Shown in pieces: positions 1-5,447 of a DNA stretch of 19,980 bases. A program made the translations under genes and the position numbers. Every line of letters begins with the position of its first letter. Within the stretch, counting starts at the first letter, position 1. Below the pieces are notes generated by a model. That model was given only the letters and a program-made list of their open reading frames with translations, did not search any database and was not told the origin of the DNA. Source of the DNA: CAVDHB01 sp963608705 (GTDB lineage: Bacteria > Bacteroidota > Bacteroidia > Bacteroidales > Bacteroidaceae); assembly GCA_963608705.1 (NCBI GenBank), contig CAVDHB010000034.1:1-19980 (forward strand), written 5' to 3'.

Positions 1-1
1 C

Positions 2-76
2 GGTGAGTTACAAGAGCTTATGCACCGTGCGGGAGATATGCTAAAAGAATACAATGATTATATGCAAGTTATGTGA
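2..76 (+). CDS. C-terminal fragment of an unidentified protein (cut by window edge)
   Basis: An open frame enters from the left edge and ends at TGA 74-76, giving 24 residues that end in KEYNDYMQVM. The composition is helical, with several Met and charged residues, and looks like the end of a real protein. A perfect hairpin lies 20 bp after the stop, as expected for a gene end. This is the only plus-strand gene supported here and it converges on the vWA/PP2C/kinase cluster. The family cannot be recognised from so short a tail. It could be a chance open frame, but position and hairpin favour a gene. Confidence 0.45.
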   Translation, partial: GELQELMHRAGDMLKEYNDYMQVM

Positions 77-95
77 ATGTGTTGATGATTATTAA

Positions 96-116
96 GGACG
101 GTAGTTACTACCGTCC
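96..116. terminator. Hairpin between convergent genes, probable bidirectional terminator
   Basis: A 9-bp perfect inverted repeat, GGACGGTAG / CTACCGTCC, has a 3-nt loop. It sits between the plus-strand gene ending at 76 and the minus-strand vWA gene ending at 148. On the minus strand it is followed by TTAATAAT and on the plus strand by TCAATATAT, so the U-tracts are weak. Placement between two converging stops makes a shared terminator the simplest reading. Confidence 0.6.
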
Positions 117-147
117 TCAATATATAGGGTTTATTCTAGGAATATAC

Positions 148-879
148 TTATTTTCTCGTTGCACGGCGTGATCCAAAGTTTATCAAATCTATAAATTGGG
201 AGGTGTCATTTCCTATTACACAACCCCTTGTCCCCTTTGGATACTCGCTATTTGATGGAACTTCACTTGAAATATCAAAAATGAAGCGTGCATATTTGTC
301 TAATCCGTAATTGCTTCTAGGAAAGTAAAGAGGTTTATTCCTCTCATTAATGGCCGCATTATAGATTAACACGTTGCCATCAGAACTTCTCAATTTCTTG
401 ATGTCAGAAATGATGGATTCCACCGCTCTCATATTGGCATCTTCGTCTCCGTATGCTATAGTAGGTATGCCATCCGTGATGTGTATGACTACAGGGGCTG
501 GACAATCTGGATACTCGTTTATGTAATCCTTACATTCGTTTTTAACCAGACAAAATGCCTCGTACATATTTGTACCGCCTTCCGCAACTTGCGGTGTGAT
601 TTTTCCCCGCAGTTCTTCTGCAATTAGGTCTATTCCCCCCTTCAGTAAAATTCTTGGGGTATCTGTATAACTGATAACTTCAACATAACATCTCCGTTTT
701 ACGTCTGAACCATTTTCATTACGCTCGATGATTTCATCGATAGTGTCATTGATAGCCTTTGCCGCAACAAGGGCACGTGTACGATCTCCGAATCCATTCT
801 GCATAGAGAACGAACTGTCTAACAGAAATAATAAGAATCCCGGAGTCGCTTGACTCCAGGACGTTTCATAATTTGGCAT
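148..879 (-). CDS. TerY-like von Willebrand factor A (vWA) domain protein, third copy
   Basis: This single-domain vWA protein of 243 aa is counted from the ATG at 879. An in-frame ATG at 903 would add eight residues, but the start at 879 gives MPN-x-E and aligns with both paralogs upstream (MPNHELNW, MGNHELNW). The metal-ion-dependent adhesion site is complete: D21-S-S23-F-S25, T103 in GGTNMYEAF and D136 in HITDG. It should therefore bind Mg2+ and a ligand, probably in the cytoplasm, since no signal peptide or membrane segment is visible. The C-terminus keeps the family tail ARFIFDISS...CVIG, but it is more diverged than the other two copies. It follows the kinase gene after a 95-bp gap that holds its own promoter-like sequence, so it may be expressed partly independently. 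The role is inferred from TerY family context: a protein-interaction partner of the phosphatase/kinase pair. Confidence 0.88.
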   Translation of the reverse strand: MPNYETSWSQATPGFLLFLLDSSFSMQNGFGDRTRALVAAKAINDTIDEIIERNENGSDVKRRCYVEVISYTDTPRILLKGGIDLIAEELRGKITPQVAEGGTNMYEAFCLVKNECKDYINEYPDCPAPVVIHITDGIPTIAYGDEDANMRAVESIISDIKKLRSSDGNVLIYNAAINERNKPLYFPRSNYGLDKYARFIFDISSEVPSNSEYPKGTRGCVIGNDTSQFIDLINFGSRRATRK

Positions 880-903
880 ATTATGTTTTTTAAAGCTGTT
901 CAA

Positions 904-950
904 CTTCTATAGAAATACAAATGTATTTTTTTGAGGCTTCTACTTACTCA
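904..950 (-). promoter_or_regulatory. Possible Bacteroides-type promoter before the third vWA gene
   Basis: On the minus strand the kinase-vWA gap contains TACATTTG (complement at 918-925). This is an exact match to the Bacteroides -7 consensus TAnnTTTG. An imperfect -33 match, GTTGAG, lies about 22 nt upstream. The predicted start of transcription would be roughly 30-40 nt before the ATG at 879. The -33 half is weak, so this is a candidate only. Confidence 0.35.
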
Positions 951-974
951 ACTGTGATAAACTATCATTATAGA

Positions 975-2672
975 TTATAATTCCATAATTTGCATAATAA
1001 AATCCCTCAGATTTCTTGGAAGTGTAGTACCTGGTGCAGTACCAGATTTAGCGCCCTGCTGTAGAGAACCTGATTTGATACCATGTGTGGTACCATGTCT
1101 AGAACCCTGTTGTGGAGAACCTGATTTAGCACCCTGTGTTTTACCTTGTCTAGAATTCTGTTGTGGAGAACCTGATTTGATACCATGTGTGGTACCATGT
1201 CTAGAACCCTGTTGTGGAGAACCTGATTTAGCACCCTGTGTTTTACCTTGTCTAGAATTCTGTTGTGGAGAACCTGATTTGATACCATGTGTGGTACCAT
1301 GTCTAGAACCCTGTTGTGGAGAACCTGATTTAGCACCCTGTGTTTTACCTTGTCTAGAATTCTGTTGTGGAGAACCTGATTTGATACCATGTGTGGTACC
1401 ATGTCTAGAACCCTGTTGTGGAGAACCTGATTTAGCACCCTGTGTTTTACCTTGTCTAGAATTCTGTTGTGGAGAACCTGATTTGATACCATGTGTGGTA
1501 CCATGTCTAGAACCCTGTTGTGGAGAACCTGATTTGGCACCCTGTGTTTTATCTTGTCTAGAATCCTGTTGTGGAGAACCTGATTTGGCACCCTGTGTTT
1601 TACCTTGTCTAGAATTCTGTTGTGGAGAACCTGATTTAGTACCCTGTGTGGTATCAGGTTTATGATCCTGCTGTGTGTTACCTGGTTTAGTACTCTGTGT
1701 GGAAGAAGCGGATTCTCTGCGAATAGTACCCTGGGGAAATTTGATCCCTTCTATGACCTGTTCAAGAGGACGTAGCCCATCTATACTTCTTTCCTCCAAA
1801 GAACGTACTAATTTTTCAGTAAGAGTGCTTATATTCTTATCACTATCTCCTAATAAAGTTTTTATGACCTCCGCCCTACTTCCCTTATCTAAGTCCGGTT
1901 TGGTAAATAGAAGTATTTCTGGGGAAGTGGTTTCTCCTCCTCTTGTAACATATCTCTTCCAATATTCTGGATGAACGGCCAAAGCCTGTAGACTTAAATA
2001 TATAATCAACTCAGAGAAGTAGTCAGATTTGGGAGACAAATATTTATTGTTTTTCCTTGCCTCATCTAATTGGAAACCTTGACTACCCTTGATTAATTCT
2101 TCCTCTGATTGTCCTAAATCTGGCACATACATTGAATCATAATCAATTAAACGAATATTTTCTTCTTCATCCACCAGAATGTTGCCAGTAGACAAATCTC
2201 CATGGGAGATTTGATAAGAATGGAGAGTCTTTATCATTGTAAGAAAATTATTCGCAAGTGCTTGAATACATTCGGTATCGTTCAGATGGGAATAAACATA
2301 TTCTCCCAAAGAAGGTAATTCAAGCCATTCCCTTACAACAATGGGTATAGTGACAGTGTCGCTTATACGAAGTCCCTTTTCATAACAATCATATTTTACG
2401 AAATAGGGCAAGTCAGTTGAGCGTAACGTCTCGGAAACAATCTCTGCTCTGTGTACTAATTTTGAGAGGATATTTTCATCACACCGTTCAGGTACCCAAC
2501 AACGAATAGCATATTGTTTTCCCTCAACTATATAGTGAAATACCGAGCAAAAGCCACCATTGTATACTAGTGGCTTATTCCGTTTATTCAGTAAAACAGA
2601 ACCTCCTTGTAAGAAGGCTGGAAGTAGGTTTCCTTCTTGTTGTATCGCTCTTTTTATATCTGCACGCTCCAT
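975..2672 (-). CDS. Serine/threonine protein kinase-like protein with long 17-residue tandem-repeat tail (TerY-P triad kinase)
   Basis: A protein of 565 aa. The N-terminal ~310 residues are a eukaryotic-type kinase fold: a glycine-loop-like NGGFCSVF at 38-45, catalytic loop HGDLSTGN at 157-164 (D159, N164) and the DFG equivalent DYD at 177-179. The beta3 position that normally holds the ATP-anchoring Lys reads YAIRC, with R57 instead of Lys, so activity may be atypical or reduced. Residues 347-533 are eleven 17-residue repeats (SGSPQQxSRxxxTxGxK), rich in S, T, Q, G and basic residues and surely disordered. They are followed by a short hydrophobic end, LRDFIMQIMEL. No membrane segment is seen. 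It lies 17 bp after the PP2C gene and is clearly in the same operon; a kinase/phosphatase pair beside vWA proteins is the TerY-P arrangement. The substrate is unknown; the Ser/Thr-rich tail could be an autophosphorylation site (inference). Confidence 0.9.
   Translation of the reverse strand: MERADIKRAIQQEGNLLPAFLQGGSVLLNKRNKPLVYNGGFCSVFHYIVEGKQYAIRCWVPERCDENILSKLVHRAEIVSETLRSTDLPYFVKYDCYEKGLRISDTVTIPIVVREWLELPSLGEYVYSHLNDTECIQALANNFLTMIKTLHSYQISHGDLSTGNILVDEEENIRLIDYDSMYVPDLGQSEEELIKGSQGFQLDEARKNNKYLSPKSDYFSELIIYLSLQALAVHPEYWKRYVTRGGETTSPEILLFTKPDLDKGSRAEVIKTLLGDSDKNISTLTEKLVRSLEERSIDGLRPLEQVIEGIKFPQGTIRRESASSTQSTKPGNTQQDHKPDTTQGTKSGSPQQNSRQGKTQGAKSGSPQQDSRQDKTQGAKSGSPQQGSRHGTTHGIKSGSPQQNSRQGKTQGAKSGSPQQGSRHGTTHGIKSGSPQQNSRQGKTQGAKSGSPQQGSRHGTTHGIKSGSPQQNSRQGKTQGAKSGSPQQGSRHGTTHGIKSGSPQQNSRQGKTQGAKSGSPQQGSRHGTTHGIKSGSLQQGAKSGTAPGTTLPRNLRDFIMQIMEL
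1074..1634 (-). repeat. Coding tandem repeat: 51-bp units in a 102-bp higher-order period
   Basis: Eleven consecutive 51-bp units encode 17 residues each. Two unit types alternate: type A (NSRQGKTQGAK) and type B (GSRHGTTHGIK), both preceded by SGSPQQ. One A+B pair is 102 bp, and the start of the type B block recurs exactly 102 bp apart at 1077, 1179, 1281, 1383 and 1485. Most of these copies are identical even at silent sites; the promoter-proximal units (1533-1634) carry a few substitutions. All periods are multiples of three, so gain or loss of units keeps the frame. Such homogeneity indicates recent expansion by slippage or unequal recombination. Confidence 0.97.
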
Positions 2673-2689
2673 TTTTCTCTATTAATAAT

Positions 2690-3529
2690 TTACATATTGA
2701 AAAAGCAGTCAAAAGATGTAAGATTTTCTGTTTTTGGCGTTTCCTCCCGGGGTGGGCATTTATGATTGTTTGTACGGTCTTTGTCATACACAATATTAAA
2801 TGCGTCTTCACCATCATATTCTATGACAACCATGGTGCTGTCATCATTTTTCATGGATTTGAAACGGCGCCAATAATTTATAAGAAGTTCAAAGTCATTC
2901 TCGTTTTTCACTTTCAGAAGTTCCTTGATAAGGCTTATATCTTGGTCTTTCTCATAAGCTTTCTCAAATAAATCAGAGAAAGGATCGGACACAAGCAAAA
3001 GAGTAGTGTACGGTTTTAATTCTCCCGATACATTTCTCACTTTGCCTTGATGCCTGAGTTCCGCATCAAAATAATCTGGATGATTATCAAACTGATTATT
3101 CGTTTTTGAACTGAATATATTTATAATCTTATTGTCATATACTTCAATAAGGCAACTGTCTCCTAAAATCTTGCCTTCCCATTTCTGTCCTTTAAAACGA
3201 ATACCTACTAATGTGGCAGCCCCCACATTGCCATTGTTTAATTTCGTCTGTACAATTCTTCTTATAAAAGGTCTCAGACGATCGACGAGTGGGGTGACAA
3301 GCCAATGCCATATATTTGACATGGCCTTTTCCATTTGTGGACTGTCACATTCCCAATTCCTATTGACATAGGCATTCGCTACCAAATCCGCCCATAATTT
3401 AGGATAGAGGGATTGAGAAACACCATCTGACACAGCCACAGATTTTGTGACTGGATTCAATTGAAAACTGTCTTGACAGTCCTCGAATTCTTCGCTCTTT
3501 TTATGAGTTATAAATGCTTTGATTTTCAT
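2690..3529 (-). CDS. PP2C-family serine/threonine protein phosphatase (TerY-P triad)
   Basis: A protein of 279 aa with the PP2C (PPM) metal-dependent phosphatase signature in order: CQDSF with D20, VSDGVS with D35-G36, GAATLVG at 103-109, LGDS at 122-125, LLVSDP at 178-183 and NDDST at 228-232. The acidic residues D35, D182 and D230 that coordinate the two Mn/Mg ions are present, so it is probably active. The usual SDG motif reads SDP at 181-183. There is no signal peptide or membrane segment. About 40 residues follow the last motif and may be a partner-binding extension. It sits 24 bp after a vWA gene and 17 bp before the kinase gene and is surely co-transcribed. It should reverse phosphorylation made by the neighbouring kinase, on the kinase itself, the vWA proteins or an unknown target (inference). 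Confidence 0.9.
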   Translation of the reverse strand: MKIKAFITHKKSEEFEDCQDSFQLNPVTKSVAVSDGVSQSLYPKLWADLVANAYVNRNWECDSPQMEKAMSNIWHWLVTPLVDRLRPFIRRIVQTKLNNGNVGAATLVGIRFKGQKWEGKILGDSCLIEVYDNKIINIFSSKTNNQFDNHPDYFDAELRHQGKVRNVSGELKPYTTLLLVSDPFSDLFEKAYEKDQDISLIKELLKVKNENDFELLINYWRRFKSMKNDDSTMVVIEYDGEDAFNIVYDKDRTNNHKCPPREETPKTENLTSFDCFFNM

Positions 3530-3553
3530 GATGAAAACTCCTTAAGTATATGC

Positions 3554-4327
3554 TCAGTATGTATCAGTGGCTTTACAAGAACCAAATTCAATGAGAGTCA
3601 CTAAATCTGACGCTTCAGATCCTATTACACACGCTCTGGCCTCTTTGGGAAAATCCCTACCCACATGATCGCTTGAAATATCAAAGATAAAACGAGCATA
3701 CTTGTCAGTTTTGCTGAAGATTTCCTTGGAGGCAGGGAAAGAGACTGAATCCACATCATCCCTAATTGCAGCATTAAACACCCATATTTTTCCATCGGCA
3801 TTACCCATTTGCATTATCTCATGAACTATATTCATGGTTTCTTGCATACATCTTGCACTGTCATAAGAAGGGATTTGGATTCCATCCCTACAAATGCCAT
3901 AGAGAGGTTCTCCGTCTGTAATATTAATAATGATTGGAGCTGGAGAATCCGGGTATGATCTCATAAAATCCTCACAGATTCTTTTCGCCATAACAAAAGC
4001 CCCATACATATTTGTAAGGCCACCCTTTATCTTGGGAGGTAATATATAGCTTTCTCCTGCAATGGGTTCCAATTCATCAATCCATCCTTTAAGCAGTGGT
4101 TCTACTTCATCTTCGTAACCTATTACATCTATATGACAACGACGTTTTATTATGTCTCCTGATAGAGAGACCTCCAGTATATTTTGTATTGTACTGTTCA
4201 ATGCCTTTACGGATGCCACAGTACGGGTTGTATTTCCAAATGGATTACCCATAGAACCAGAACAATCCAATAAAAAGACCAAACAACCTGGAGTGGCCGT
4301 ACTCCAGTTTAGTTCATGATTTCCCAT
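3554..4327 (-). CDS. TerY-like vWA domain protein, second copy
   Basis: A protein of 257 aa, one vWA domain from end to end. The MIDAS metal site is intact: D21-C-S23-G-S25, T105 in LTNMYGAF and D138 in ITDGEP. The start ATG at 4327 gives MGNHELNWSTATPGC, nearly the same as the upstream paralog. The C-terminal ~50 residues (ARFIFDISSDH...EARACVIGSEASDL...IEFGS) are nearly identical to those of the first copy, and the DNA there is very similar too, while the middle of the gene has diverged. It lies 15 bp after the first vWA gene and 24 bp before the PP2C gene. Predicted to be cytoplasmic. TerY-type vWA proteins are proposed metal- and ligand-binding scaffolds of phosphorylation triads; what this copy binds is unknown. 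Confidence 0.9.
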   Translation of the reverse strand: MGNHELNWSTATPGCLVFLLDCSGSMGNPFGNTTRTVASVKALNSTIQNILEVSLSGDIIKRRCHIDVIGYEDEVEPLLKGWIDELEPIAGESYILPPKIKGGLTNMYGAFVMAKRICEDFMRSYPDSPAPIIINITDGEPLYGICRDGIQIPSYDSARCMQETMNIVHEIMQMGNADGKIWVFNAAIRDDVDSVSFPASKEIFSKTDKYARFIFDISSDHVGRDFPKEARACVIGSEASDLVTLIEFGSCKATDTY

Positions 4328-4342
4328 CTTTTATACATGTCT

Positions 4343-5218
4343 TTAATGTATCGCCAATATTTGTCTGGCAGGTTGAGAACCAAATTCAATGAGTTTCACC
4401 AAGTCTGAAGCTTCAGATCCTATTACACACGCTCTGGCCTCTTTAGGAAAATCCCTACTCACATGATCACTTGAAATATCAAAAATGAAACGAGCAAACT
4501 TGTCTCTCTCCTCAAATAGTTCTTTAGTGGCGGGGAAAGAGACGGGATCCACACCGTCTCTAATTGCAGCATTAAAGACCCGAACAGGTCCATCGTCACA
4601 TGTGATTGTCATTATTTCTTCACGGACCAGTTTCCTTACTATTGCTCTGCATTGCGCATAATTCATAAAATTACCGTCAGTGAGAAACGCAGGATCTCCA
4701 TCTGTCACATTTATAATGACGGGTGCTGGATAATCAGGGTGTATTTGCACAAAAGCATTGCAGGCATCTCTTGCAAACTTGAAAGCTTCGTACATATTTG
4801 TTCCCCCATCTTCAAGTTTATTCTCGAAATAAATGGGATACGATGTATTATTTACATCATATACAACTACATTCTCTTCGGCGTCATTTAGATTATCATA
4901 TTCAACTGTGCCATCATCTTTGATGATACCATATCTAATAGATGGATCCTTATCAGGATCAAACTCCGAAATCTTTCCTTTTTTCAGCTCTCTTATATCA
5001 CCAGCATATCCCAGTATATAAATAAGACAGCGATTCCTAATGGTATTACCCACATGGCAAGACTCCAATATTTCTGCTATTGTCTCATGGATAGCTCTCG
5101 CTGCAACTGCTGCACGTGTTGCGTTTCCCATTGGCTTACTCATAGAGTCCGAACAATCCACCAAGAAGATTAAACATCCCGGTGTAGCCGTACTCCAGTT
5201 TAGTTCATGATTTGGCAT
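4343..5218 (-). CDS. TerY-like vWA domain protein, first copy, with an acidic insertion
   Basis: The first gene of the operon, 291 aa. The MIDAS residues are D21-C-S23-D-S25, T140 in GGTNMYEAF and D173 in VTDGDP. Compared with the other two copies it has about 35 extra residues between about 85 and 136, rich in Asp, Glu, Asn and Tyr, inserted just before the MIDAS Thr and therefore close to the metal-binding face. The rest follows the same plan, ending in the conserved tail ARFIFDISSDH...KLIEFGS plus ten extra residues. The start is set by homology (MPNHELNW) and by a promoter about 40 bp upstream. The insertion could give this copy a different partner or ligand (inference). No secretion signal. 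Confidence 0.9.
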   Translation of the reverse strand: MPNHELNWSTATPGCLIFLVDCSDSMSKPMGNATRAAVAARAIHETIAEILESCHVGNTIRNRCLIYILGYAGDIRELKKGKISEFDPDKDPSIRYGIIKDDGTVEYDNLNDAEENVVVYDVNNTSYPIYFENKLEDGGTNMYEAFKFARDACNAFVQIHPDYPAPVIINVTDGDPAFLTDGNFMNYAQCRAIVRKLVREEIMTITCDDGPVRVFNAAIRDGVDPVSFPATKELFEERDKFARFIFDISSDHVSRDFPKEARACVIGSEASDLVKLIEFGSQPARQILAIH

Positions 5219-5255
5219 TTCTTTGTACTTTTAATATGTTAGAATTACAAACATG

Positions 5256-5287
5256 CAAATATAGGGGGATCTTATTTATTAAACAAA
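5256..5287 (-). promoter_or_regulatory. Bacteroides-type promoter of the vWA/PP2C/kinase operon
   Basis: On the minus strand, TTTG (complement 5284-5287), a 20-nt spacer and TATATTTG (complement 5256-5263) match the Bacteroides sigma-ABfr consensus TTTG-N19-21-TAnnTTTG at all fixed positions. Transcription should start about 7 nt further on, giving a leader of roughly 30 nt before the ATG at 5218. No operator or riboswitch-like fold is obvious in that leader. The remainder of the 229-bp gap behind comEC is AT-rich and holds no clear terminator. Confidence 0.7.
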
Positions 5288-5447
5288 ATCACAGATTTAG
5301 CAGACACTATTGAATTTCGGACATTGTGTGATTCTCATGCTGTTTTATTAAACTATCATAGCTTTTTTGATGATCGAAACGATAAATAAAAAAAGTAGAA
5401 TAATAGACAAATATGCAAAAATACTATATACTCTGGCTTGCTTTTAA

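Noticed and set aside
1007..1591. Second minus-strand frame across the same repeats (NQVLHNRILD periodic)
   Set aside because: A frame-shifted shadow of the kinase repeats, kept open only by the identical units.
1074..1634. CRISPR-like array
   Set aside because: The units are contiguous, coding and in frame with the kinase; there are no unique spacers and no cas genes.
1075..1665. Plus-strand open frame of 196 codons with periodic Cys-rich peptide (PCLEPCCGEPDL)
   Set aside because: It is the antisense reading of the kinase repeat array; periodicity keeps all frames open together. No start context or conserved family.
5341..5447. Terminator for comEC
   Set aside because: Only weak 5-bp pairings (ATCAT / ATGAT) with no clear T-run were found, so I do not call one.
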